From contig JAKMXF010000306.1 of assembly GCA_024704765.1 (NCBI GenBank), positions 292,350-356,349 on the forward strand: a stretch of DNA of 64,000 bases, in the 5' to 3' direction. The notes below the pieces were generated by a model that saw only the letters and a list, made by a program, of their open reading frames with translations, made no database searches and was not told where the DNA came from. Shown here piece after piece: positions 46,498-57,059 of the stretch. A program made the translations under genes and the position numbers. This DNA comes from Oopsacas minuta (Eukaryota; Porifera; Hexactinellida; Lyssacinosida; Leucopsacidae). Each line of letters opens with the position of its first letter. Position 1 is the first letter of the stretch.

Positions 46498-48137
46498 AAA
46501 TTGAATTCTCGAAACCTTCTTCAAAAACATTTTCCTCCAGCCATTTCTTTAATACAACAGATTCAAAATTATGTAAATCTTATTATATTCCAAATTCAAA
46601 TTTAGTTTCAGATAAAACCAAAATTAATGATCTAAATACTTGTTCAATGGATATACTTAGAGAAACCTTGGACATTGGCGCTGGAAATTGTAAAGAATTA
46701 CAGAATAATCTCGTGAACATTGTTGGTCCCAATCTAAATGTTGTAAAAAATCATAAATATCTTAACTTTTCTGAAGAATCTACAAAACCTTGTCCTACAA
46801 TAAGTCCACTCTCAGTTAAAAAAGTTATGCCTACTGCTAATTCACAGTCTTCAGCCCCCAAAGTTGTAAAGAAAATTATTAACTCATCTTCCATGCTATA
46901 TGCGAATGCATCTACAAAGCAATCTGGGAATACATCACCAAAGATCACCAGTAATGCATCTACAAATATGTCTGGGAATGCAACTACGGAGCTATCTGGG
47001 CATCCATCTACCAAAGCTGGAAATGATTCTCCGATCGAGAATTTACGACTCATCGATTCTTGCCCAATAAACAGCGTGCCCAATTCAATTGTCCCGAAGG
47101 TTCTCAGTGTCCTAGATCAATATTCGCAAGATGAATGGTTCAGAGAATTATTCCCCCGCCACCAAACTACTCCCTTCAAAGGAGATATTTCAGGATACAA
47201 TTGCATACAAGTTATTATTTCAGCCTGCACAAATATATTCAGTTGCAAAGTAATTATCTGCACTCTAAGAGCTATTCTTCAAATAGTAAAACAACTCAGT
47301 TTTTCGATAGTTGAAAAGCAGAAATGTGGTAGACTTGTTATTCAAATGCTTTTTAATTCTCAATTATTTGATATGCCATTACCACAGGAAGAAAACTATA
47401 TACTGACAATGCTGACAATTCTTAACGAATTATGTTCCCAAGATGATTATATGTATATCTCACTGTTGTTAGTTGAGTATATTTTAGGAGAATTTGAAAC
47501 GCGTAGTTATATCACAAAGGTTTTGCAAGGATATGGTTTTTTTGACTCGTTTCATTACCTTTCTAAAGAATTCGACTCATGGGATATGAACCATATGCAT
47601 GTTTCTAGGAAAAGGTTTTTGTTTGAACAAACAATCAAATGGCTGAAGAATATTTCAACAGGAAACTATTACCTAAAACCTTTTGAAAATTGTCCTACTT
47701 CGTCATCTTCGAAAAGTCTTCATGAATGTAGTTGTATTGAAGCTTTGAATTCATTTGTTGTGTTTAAGAGAGAAGAAAATTTTGGGATGACTAAAGAAGT
47801 TGTTTCCGAGGACCATGTGCCTACTCCAATTCATGATGATAAATACTCTGATCATAGAACAGTCTTTTCCCTTCCTAAGATATCTTATTCAGAAAAGGTA
47901 ATTCGTATAGGAGAGACTTTTGTTTCTAAATGTCATGGTGAAAGAGAATCCACATTGCTAAATTACCAAATGTTACCCAGACTCAACTTATTTCGGAAAA
48001 ATCTTTCACGAAATCTATTTCTTCAAATCCCGGTTCACGACCAAAAAATTTCATTGCCTCTTGATTGTGATCCAAATGGTCAAACACTCACTATTAAAAG
48101 GAAATACTTTGTATCATCCGAATCACAACTCTTGTAA
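46498..48137 (+). CDS. Long 3'-terminal exon, probably of the WD-repeat gene
   Basis: The exon follows a TTCTTTAG acceptor and begins with two bases of a split codon. The frame is then open for 545 codons to a TAA at 48135-48137. The first 180 residues are Ser/Thr/Asn/Pro-rich with a short internal repetition (ASTKQSGNTSPKI, ASTNMSGNATTELS). From QYSQDEWFRELFPRHQ on, the protein looks helical, with HEAT-like segments such as IICTLRAILQIVKQLSFSIV and ILTMLTILNELCSQDDYMYI. No catalytic motif is visible. The 5' phase fits the donor at 12916: one base there plus two here make a Glu codon. Similar composition also supports one gene, with the propeller N-terminal and this part C-terminal, as in WDR87/WDR97-type proteins. 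It could instead belong to a separate gene with exons in between. No clear AATAAA was seen just downstream. Confidence 0.7.
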
Positions 48138-48649
48138 TTCATTACTTCAAATTGATTTCCTGAAATATGAATTAGGGAAATATGTTTTCAATATTGTATG
48201 TATTCGCTCTTGTATTCTAGAGCTGTATAATCTGACTTTTAGTATACTTTTCGAATTATTCTTAGTTTAAAAGATCTGCCACACAATATCAACATATAAT
48301 ATCAGGGATATCATCAGTCTATTGCACATGTTCAGAAAAATTGACCAGTGATATGTTAGCATATCAACTAATTAACTGGGTAACTATTTATTTATACTCT
48401 ATGTGTTTTTGTCAGAATGGATGTAATACAAATTTTAGGATTATCAAGCGTAATGCACTAAAATGTGTGTATAGTAGCCATTTATTTTGTAAAATATGCC
48501 AATCTTTGATGCTTTGAAATGGAAATATTACATCTTTCTTTTCAAAGTGAATATATGATATGATCTACATATATATATATTATACGAAATTTGCAAAATT
48601 GTAATACCTTTTTGACTCGTTATTGAGTGATAACAAAGTCGTGGATGAT

Positions 48650-48652
<3 letters not shown>

Positions 48653-48682
<30 letters not shown>
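48653..48682. repeat. (TA)n microsatellite
   Basis: Fifteen TA units without interruption. Confidence 0.95.
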
Positions 48683-48684
<2 letters not shown>

Positions 48685-48944
48685 AATTACAACTCCATAT
48701 TCGTAAACATTTTAAACATGTCAACATAGACAATTTATCCAAAAACTATTTCTCATGCCCTGATAATACATTTTGATGTGATTTCTCTCTTTTGATTTAA
48801 ACTAAGGATGTGTTGCTTAAGGAATTTCACGTTTACGACATTAACCGAATACTTAGAGAAATTTGTCATTTTATGACGTCAAAAAGGGTGCTGAAATCTT
48901 GATTGGGCCCGGGAATAGGTTAATAGGATATATGTTAGAAGTGG

Positions 48945-49005
48945 AACTATTGTGTTCCTTATCGGTACGAATGTAACACTTCAGCGGTAATCAGTTAACT
49001 AATTC
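48945..49005 (+). repeat. Dispersed repeat, copy 2
   Basis: Imperfect counterpart, by eye, of 7195-7260. Borders unknown. Confidence 0.3.
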
Positions 49006-49310
49006 GGAGTATGAATTTAATTCAATTGTCTCGAAGTCTGACTTTTCAATCCTTACAAATTTATTAACTAGTTTGTTTGTATTTCTTATTTCTAATCCAA
49101 TGATGCTCGCAATGTAGTGCTGCTATGGAGATAGTTTTCACTAGGTTCCTCGCTTCGATGTACTCACAGGATTGGAATTCTTCGTTAATGCCTCACCCTT
49201 TGAAAGCAAGATTGTGATTGACTTAACAATTTTGGACTAGTTGATTATATTTGTAATTATATCCTTTATTCACTCTCAATTCATACCGACTCTGAGCCGC
49301 TGTACAGAAT

Positions 49311-49760
49311 TCAAAATATGTAAGTATTTCTAATGTATGTACAATCAAGGGAGAAGTTTATTGAGCTGTTTCTCATAATTTGCGATATTTTTCCCATTCT
49401 GAAAGTAATTGGTAACCCATTCCAAAGTTGAGGTACTACAATAGAGAAAGCCCAATTGCCAAACAACATTTCGCTTGTCTTGGGTGTCATAGACAGGTTT
49501 CCAACTTCCATTTGATGTTGTGCCAGTTCTAAGAGGCCTACTTTGTTGTTGAATATGTATGAGTCCATTGAGATGAGGGGGACTCCGATTATTGATTATT
49601 TTAAACGTTAGCGTCAGTACTTTGAACTGAATCCATTTATAGTATATCTGTAACCAATGGAACTCAACTAGTAGAGGTGTAATATGATCTCGCTTCTTTG
49701 CAAATGTAGTCTTTCGTTCGTTCGAATTTTTCTGAACGTTTTGAGCTCATTCAAGATATT
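49311..49760 (-). pseudogene. Non-LTR retrotransposon ORF2 C-terminus relic
   Basis: The minus strand reads ITPLLVEFHWLQIYYKWIQF, KVLTLTFKIINNRSPPHLNG, a frame change, then MLFGNWAFSIVVPQLWNGLP and ITFRMGKISQ. This is the 'HW-LP...FK.....SP.YL...FS...P.LWN.LP' signature found after the reverse transcriptase domain in CR1/RTE-like ORF2 proteins. Only the 3' end is left, as is usual for 5'-truncated copies. No poly-A or microsatellite tail was seen on the left side. Confidence 0.72.
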
Positions 49761-50130
49761 ATCCAGTAGGCCTACAAATGTTGCATTAGTGTTATTGTGA
49801 AGTGAACCAGTTTCTTAGCTGTGTGTATATATGGATATTGTTTTATGCTTCCAATGGGTGAATTTTAATCATCTCCAAGCTACAAATTCTATCGACATTT
49901 GGGTTCCATTATCTTATGGACATTTAGGACCACACAAAACTTCTTGAAGATTTATTTGATAAAATAACATTTTCATCAAGTTCTGTAGTTGTAGATAGAT
50001 AGATATACAGATAGATCACAAGACCCTCGAATACGCACTTAGCTAAATTATTACCCAAATCTTTTCAAATATTTAAAGGACATTTTAAAAATGTAAGTAC
50101 TATAAGTGAAAATAGTACAATTACACCCTA
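49761..50130. other. AT-rich spacer
   Basis: Nothing recognised except a short GATA-like patch near 49995. Confidence 0.4.
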
Positions 50131-50281
50131 TGCCGACAGCTTGTCTATTTTCTAAATGTTTATAGAGTGGTATTATTAATTGGAGGCACCATGAGAGGTC
50201 AGGCTTACTCTCATTACACATAGTGCCTCCAATTAATAGTGCCACTTTTTAACATTGAATTAATAGACAATGCTGTCAGCA
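50131..50281. mobile_element. Short hairpin MITE
   Basis: TGCCGACAGCTTGTCTATTT on the left is matched in inverse by the right end (reverse complement TGCTGACAGCATTGTCTATT). The arms run inward to TATTAATTGGAGGCAC and its complement GTGCCTCCAATTAATA, leaving a loop of about 35 bases. The whole unit is about 150 bp with no coding potential. Confidence 0.75.
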
Positions 50282-50742
50282 CAGATGATATTTTATATTT
50301 TTTCTTCGCTTCGCTCGGGTTTCAAATCCAACAAACAATAAATTTACAATTTACTATGATTATCCAGTTCACATAATTTTCAATTTGTGCGCAATGATTA
50401 TCAGTTGAATAATAATATTAATAGAATAGAATACTGGAGAATATTCGATCGGTACAAATTCGGAATCAGCTTATGGAATTACGCCCTTTTGCTGTTTGGA
50501 CAATTCAATCTTTTAAATTATGCATAGTAATTTAAAAAATATTATATTCATAAATATAATATAAATAATTTAGGCTCTCGTAATTTTGATATTCAATGAA
50601 TCCATATTATCTACTACTAGAAGTACCTATTGTTTAACAAATATATATTTAACATCTAAGAGCAATAGAAATAATACCGATGAAATAGTGCTATATAATT
50701 AATATTTTTCATTTACTTTGAGCAAAAACTGTAAGCAATATA
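50282..50742. other. AT-rich spacer
   Basis: Nothing recognised. Confidence 0.45.
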
Positions 50743-51862
50743 CAAGGGTCGTTCAATAAATAATGACATTTTTTCGTAATTTATATAGTGAACCTATACT
50801 TATCATAATTGATTGTAAATGTTTCGATAAATTCCTCCTTTAACTTTATACCTCGTTTCCATCGTTCTGGTAACTTTTCATCTAGTGGTATAGAATCCTT
50901 TCAGGGTTCCTTTTTCCCGGCTCTTATTTCGTACTCCAGCCGTTTGAAGTCCTCAAATCTCTTCATCTCTCCAAACAGCCAGTAGTCGCTGGGAGCCAGG
51001 TTTGGACTATACCGGGATGAGGGAGGTATTCAAATCCTAAGTCGTAAATTGCAGCCATTGTCTTGGAGCTTACATGGGGCCTTGCGTTGTCATGTTGCAG
51101 CATACGCCAAGTGTAAACTTGCCTCGCCTCTCACGTTTAATCGCCTTGATGGGTACAGGTTCATCACGGCCCTTCCACTGCTTCGATTGAGTTTTGCTCT
51201 TTGGTTCATAATAAGGAAACCAAGTTTCATCCCCCGTAACTAACGAGCCAAAAAGTCTTCCTCTGCCTTCTATTTTGGAAGTAATTCTTTGCTAACTCTG
51301 ACCCTTTCGCGTTTTTGTTCTTTTGAAAGTTTTAGGACCCAACGCGCAGCTACCTTCGAAATTTCCAGATCTTCAGTGATAATCGAGTGTAGTGTGGCTT
51401 TTGATACACCTACCCTCTCTTCTAACTCTGGCAGGGTATTCGTCTGTCCTCATTGAAATTGTTTGGACCCTCTTGATATTACTGCGGGTTTATGAAGAAG
51501 TCGGACGACCTGGACGAGGGTCATCGTGGAGGTCATCATCGCCATTATCAAACCGTTCGATCCATCTATATATAGTGGCTTTCGAAGGACATTCATCACC
51601 AAAATATCCTGCATTTCACGAAGAATGTATGAGCCAGTCTTCCCCTTTTTCCACAGCTACCCAATTATTTGTCGTTTCCTCTTTGCTAAAATCCGTTAGT
51701 TGAAAAAAGTAGCCTATACAAAGGAAACTTTATACTGAAGAATATTCTAGTAGAGTAAAGAGTATATTGTATTGCAGTTAGACAATCAAGTTGGGCTTGT
51801 AATCTGATTGATTAGAATATGAATTCGATATATAATTTTCATTACTTATTGAACAACACTTG
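50743..51862 (-). mobile_element. mariner element (DD34D), shortened copy
   Basis: The left end CAAGGGTCGTTCAATAAATA and the reverse complement of the right end CAAGTGTTGTTCAATAAGTA match the ends of the mariner at 16818-18124. TA flanks both sides (50741-50742, 51863-51864). At 1120 bp it is about 190 bp shorter than the other copy and is inverted relative to it. The loss falls mainly in the middle of the transposase. Confidence 0.9.
50800..51696 (-). pseudogene. mariner transposase, internally deleted and frameshifted
   Basis: The expected start codon reads ACG instead of ATG at 51694-51696 (TDFSKEETTNN). Then come CPSKATIYRWIERFDNGDDD, DDPRPGRPTSS, RRERVGVSKATLHSIITEDL, SKVAARWVLKLSKEQKRERV, a degraded first-Asp region (GMKLGFLIMNQRAKLN), and near the end SRYSPNLAPSDYWLFGEMKR and RWKRGIKLKEEFIETF. 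The part between KTQ and the third Asp is largely missing compared with 17003-18049, including most of the segment around the second Asp. Confidence 0.82.
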
Positions 51863-51944
51863 TAAATATTCTAGAAGAGTACGAAGGTGTAAAATCATTT
51901 TCTCTTTCGAAAGGTGTGAAAACTTTAGCACCTTCTTATCATGA

Positions 51945-53489
51945 TTATTTGCTATAGGCCAGAAAAAGTTTTAACTTTCTTGGAATAGTGGCACATGGTA
52001 TCAGATTGAATAGCAGAGGGGAAAAGCACACCTGACGAATATCTTCAGGGTGACTTTTAAAATAGACAGGCTCACTGATGGCAGATGTATTTTTTTTATT
52101 GCAAAATGAGATCTTGTGATGGGATGGAGCATGAAATAGGTTGTGCAATCTATGAGCTAGTAATATCGTTGACATGAAATTATCTTCGATAATCTCTCCT
52201 TCATTTATTTAGCATTTTGAAAAGGAGTAGGGACTAAGCGTCAGTGTAAGTCGGTCCAGGGAGAGTATGTTATTGTTCGTCTCTGAATTTTCTCAATTAG
52301 TGAGGTCTCTCTGGATGTGATTGATGTATGTCATACTGGGCAAGGAATTCGAATACAACTCGAATACCTGAGCAGTGGAGCGTTGGCAATTTCTGGGAAT
52401 TCAATATGTATATTTAAAGTGCTTCCAGTAGTACTTCGAGGATTTGGAATAGAAAAATTCAGTGATTCTCCTCCTAGTTACCTTATAGTTTACGATCAAA
52501 CTTAAGGCTCTAACAGTGGATATTCTTTACTTTCAATTGAGATGGGAGATATGACAGTAGTAGGTTGTCTTCAGAAGGATAATAGGAATTTATATTTTCG
52601 CTAATTTTCTGATGAGGAACAAGAAACGCCTTATGTATGAATAGCTGTATCTTGCACGCACACCTACTGAACTCCAACTGTAAATGTAGAGTCATTCATA
52701 TATTTGTCTGCAGAACGCTCCGGTGCCAAGTTGTTGATAATATTAACAAAAGACAACGCAACTAACTAGGAGCCTCGGGGAAATGAACACTTAAGATGGA
52801 TCCACTGTGGAAATTCATTCGAAATTCGTTCACTAGGTGTTTTGTGTGATAAAATAGCAGCGATCTACCTTATTATACAGTTTGGAATTACTAGTTGTCT
52901 ACCACTTCCCATTATGCAAGTTACGGTCTATATGATCAAAGACCTTGCGATAATCTATGAGGACCACATGAGACGAATTCCCTTCTTGAACAGAGATGAG
53001 CCATTTGTAGGCTATGTGCACAAGTGACTAAGTGGCGGAAATTCCATTGAAAGCGCCAAATTGTTTAGGATATCTTTCTGAGATGATCTCAGGTGTCTAT
53101 CTTCCATAAACGCGCTCAGGTTGCTTAGGCAAGGTGGCTATAATTGATATATGCCCGAGGTCTTCTCGATGGACCAGGGGTTAACTTAGGAATTGACGTT
53201 TAACGTTTGGGGTTATATAATTGAGGTAATACATCTTTTCTGGATAGAATTATCAATTTTCTCGCTTATAGATTTGCAAGCCAATAAGCAAGTTCCTTTG
53301 GGACCCATCTGGCATGGCAGCACGGCTTGTGGCTTTATTAACATTGATCTCCTCAGCATGTTCTAGACAGTGTTCAGAGATATTATTCGTACGAGGAATA
53401 TGACACCCACTGGACTCAAGGCCAGGTCTACAGGGGTTAAACAATTGATGTCGTAATATAGAATGGACAAATACTACATATTCTTGCAA
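51945..53489 (-). pseudogene. CR1-like non-LTR reverse transcriptase relic
   Basis: From right to left on the minus strand: INVNKATSRAAMPDGSQRNL (the KATGPDG block, about 53340), VVLIDYRKVFDHIDRNLHNG (palm block A, about 52975), FVNIINNLAPERSADKYMND (about 52735, where the catalytic F/YxDD reads YMND), and RYSSCIRIPCPV with SRETSLIEKIQRRTITYS (about 52370-52270), a thumb/C-terminal signature of CR1-like ORF2. Stops and frameshifts fill the gaps. It represents most of an RT domain, with no endonuclease seen upstream. A separate ORF2 tail lies at 49311-49760. Confidence 0.72.
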
Positions 53490-53514
53490 TGAAGTAATGT
53501 GCTCCCTATTTTCC

Positions 53515-53760
53515 TATATAACCGCCATTGTTAGCAATACACAATTTAATCCTATTTGGCATTGAAGCTATAAGATTGGCCAAAATATCCTCCGTCACCT
53601 GAGACCATCCCAGTTTGAGATTATTATTTAAACTTTTTCATTAGTTGCGAGGGGTATTGAAACCAGTTGACTTTAGAGTATTGCCTACAGATTTTTTATA
53701 GGATTCAAGTCCGGCGAATTCGTAGGCCATACTTCTTTAGACCAAAACCTTTAAAGTTCT
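53515..53760 (-). pseudogene. Tc1-like transposase C-terminal relic
   Basis: The minus strand reads FWSKEVWPTNSPDLNPIKNL (third acidic region), then LNNNLKLGWSQVTEDILANL, then IASMPNRIKLCIANNGGYI just before the end. This is the C-terminal third of a Tc1-type transposase of a family distinct from the maT-like copies. The usual E/D after NPI is Lys here. No terminal repeats were identified. Confidence 0.7.
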
Positions 53761-54066
53761 TCAAACTTCCCTCTTGAATTCAATCGGGGAATGGGGGCCA
53801 ACCCTGAAAATCTAATTCTTTCTGATTGCATAAAACTACGTAATACTAAAATCCTCTATGCAATTGGGGCATCAGTACTGAAATCAACTCAATTAATTTT
53901 ATTTTCGCAATAACTATCGAATTTAACACAATATAAATGTTACGTAAATGAACAAGAAATCAATTCAATTCGCCTGTGAAGGTGAATATGTGCTACACTG
54001 AGCCTACACTAACATTGAGAGAAGAATTGGCTAATTTTGTCTGCTTCTGAAGCTTTTCTGCCACCT
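53761..54066. other. AT-rich spacer
   Basis: Nothing recognised. Confidence 0.4.
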
Positions 54067-55544
54067 TTATGACTTCGTCAGTGTGTACTGCGCACCACTC
54101 AGCGTCGACCTGTTCCCCTGATCCTGAAAGAATATCTCCAGGTCGAGGAGAGCCTGGGTGGCAGCCCTTTCAGTAATGACGTGGACAGGCTCACAGTCTT
54201 TCATCACGACATGAGGTTCTTTATCAAGGACGGTTACATCGTTGGCCTGAGATGGCTCCAGCACTTCATTAATGATTTTTTCATGGTCTTCTACTAGAGG
54301 TGGATCAGCGATCTCAGCCTCAACACCCAAGAGGTCCACTTCATTAGTCCCTGGGTCATCAGGGGATTCCTCTGTTGGGATCAGTTCTTCGCCTGCCATG
54401 ATAAACCCTGCCTTTATGAATACCTCTGAACAGTCTGGGAGCCGTTGAGAGAGTTCCAGCCCCTGCTCAACCATATACACACACGCACCAGATCCTACCC
54501 TGTGGTTGGGTGCCTCTCAGCGAACACTTGGTTGCACATGCGTTCGTGGAGAAACTTCCTGCACGTCAACTTGAAAGCCTGGCCAATGCCCATGTCTATC
54601 GGACAGCAGATTGAGGTGCAATTAGCAGGGAGCTACTCGATGCGACTGTTAGAAAGGTCATCGTTAGAACAGCGGTCACCGCCTGCCACGTGCCACGTGC
54701 CCCGAAAAATTATCCAGGAACAACACGCAATCACTATTGGAATGTCGGAACTTTTCATTGACCCACACCAAAAATTGTGAAAATCTCAGAGGTCATCCGC
54801 CCCATTCTTTGAAGCACTCCAGGGGATACATGGAGGCAGATCTTCAAGTTCTGCTTAATGGCGGAGAAGGCACGGGGATACAGGTATTGGTTGATCACCT
54901 CCATTGCCAAAGTGTACCGTCCATCGCAGCTGTGAAAGTACAGTGATACGTCTCTTAGATATTCTCGCGCCAGCCTTGTCTGCATCTTCCATTATCAAGG
55001 TCTTCCTCCCAGCTTGGTCCCAATAGAGCTGATTTCATCCGCGTTCAGCACTTGAGACGGCTGGTACTGCGAGAGTATCTCAGGCAGGGTGGTCCTCGGC
55101 ATGCCCCTTAGGGGCGGATGCACGTCCCCCAGACAGCACTCGAGAGACAATATGGTGACTTACCCTAAAAGCCTCTAAACAGCCGTTCGAAGCCTTGAAC
55201 CCTTCCTGCCCAACGATATCTTTGGCAATGAGGAGAGCCATAGCTTATAAAATTGGTCCTGTTACGATGCAATTTTTCTCCCTGTAGGTGAATAAACTGC
55301 AGCAATTTGTTCTTGATCTCATCAAGTGTGTTTTCTTCTTCTCGATACACTTCCTCTTCTTGTCCATACACTCGATGTCCAAGTCTAGCCACTGCTGACG
55401 CTTCTCGCTGATGCGCTCGACAGTACCCTTGGAGGTTTCGTACTTCAGCAATAGGCTCGCATGCGTAGCACCACCCTGCAATTCCTTCGCCACTGCCACC
55501 TTATACAGAACAGAGATATCGTTCCTAGCCTTCTTCATGGGCAA
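54067..55544 (-). pseudogene. pogo/Tigger-type transposase relic (CENP-B/jerky-like)
   Basis: From the Met near 55544: KKARNDISVLYKVAVAKELQ, then THASLLLKYETSKGTVERIS, a pogo-type helix-turn-helix, then KRQQWLDLDIECMDKKRKCI. Later frames read RTNFISYGSPHCQRYRWAGR, NADEISSIGTKLGGRP, TSICCPIDMGIGQAFKLTCR (the catalytic-domain end) and finally an open stretch at 54067-54480 with VFIKAGFIMAGEELIPTEES and an acidic tail DDPGTNEVDLLGVEAE, the usual Tigger C-terminal form. The stretch is much more GC-rich than its surroundings, suggesting a more recent arrival than the AT-rich relics. Terminal repeats were not found. Confidence 0.75.
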
Positions 55545-56962
55545 AATGTAGCGTAGAAATTCATATTCTATTATGCGAGTGACAGTAAAATCTTTAAAAA
55601 GTGAACACCTTTGGAACCAGCAAAATTTTCACTTAAGAGAGGTGTTCAGGATTCGCAATATGTAGCAGAATGAAATATTTTAACGTTCAGTGTGACTACA
55701 ATACGAAACAATAGTATGACATAATTTGAACCACATAAATACGGAAAATGGTGATTTTGAAACAATATCACACTGAAATCCACAATTGGGGCGTCAGAAT
55801 TTTTCCCAGTATCCCGCATGCCCCGATTCTAGAGGTTTTATTGTATTGCGAAGAGCTGGCTAGATACTCAACAAATCAGCTATCCTATCAGTTATTCTCA
55901 GAAGGTCACTACAACAAGGGTATCAGGGACTTACGATCATAGATATTTCGGTCCCTAATTTAAATCGTCTCCGAGGATCTAGATTTTCGTTTTCGTACTG
56001 CCCTGTATTATTTTTATTTATCAGTAATTAAACTAGATTCCTCTCTATAGCAAAGAATCTGGGATTTACATGCAATTGCATATTTGTTTCTTCATACATT
56101 TTCCGGTAAAGGAATAGTTAGGAAAGCATCAGTTCGGTGGTATGAGAATCAAGTATCATGGAAAATTAACATTTTCACGTATTGAAGGGCTTGCTCATAT
56201 ATTAGATAGTATCACTCAAAATATACATGGTAGCAGATCATGAAATGATTATCGCCAATACATATCGAATGAATAGATAATTACATCATATAATCGGAAC
56301 ATCCACCTATAGTATTCATAATATTGATCTCTATTTCGAATGATGGATCACCAATCAGAGGATAGTAAATTGGATTGTGTTCGGATCAACCATCTTAATA
56401 TTCTCCGAATAGAGAATTGGAACCTGGAGGGCAGATCATTATTTCAGCCTGTATGGGGATCTAGATCCATTAATTTAGGATCGGCTATTACCCTAGACTT
56501 AACCTATGAGCGACGTGATGAATATAGATCACATCAAGCATGTATAATGTCTGAAATCAATAAGACGATGATAAATATATGCAGCTCCGTTATGAATTAT
56601 AGATGCTGTATTATCAATGTCAGCATTCTGTATATCATGCTAAGTGTAATTAACATCTTGAGGACCTAGATATTTAGAAGGGTTTCTACGATTAGACATA
56701 CTAACTTTCTATATTTAGTTGAGCAAGGAAGTTGCCTCGAATATATCGCTAAATTAATTATCTCGATTTCCACATAAAGTTATATACCGTTTACCACAAG
56801 CGATGATGCAATTAATAATAATACATCCAGTCACAACATACTATACACAAGGCCTTACAGTAAGAATTGAAATTTGGACCAGGGATCAGCAGTGAAATGT
56901 AGAAGAATGGCCCTGTACAAGTTTTATATAGTGTTGTCCATCATTTTATCAATCTAATACTA
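55545..56962. other. AT-rich spacer with a dispersed repeat
   Basis: Frames at 55748-55942 and 56340-56669 show no motif. The only structured item is the dispersed repeat at 56836-56886. Confidence 0.45.
56836..56886 (+). repeat. Dispersed repeat, copy 2
   Basis: CACAACATACTATACACAAG followed by AATTTGGACCAGGGATC, matching 13689-13745 in the same orientation. Confidence 0.5.
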
Positions 56963-57059
56963 AGCCTGGTGACAATTAAGTTCTGATGCATGGTTCCAAT
57001 AAATCTGATACGTTTCAAATGTATTATATTACCATTTATATCATATATATGCTAACATA

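Larger units (their letters stand above)
48138..49310. other. 3' flank of the exon and AT-rich spacer
   Basis: It holds a short TA repeat (48653-48682) and the dispersed-repeat segment at 48945-49005. No gene seen. Confidence 0.45.
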
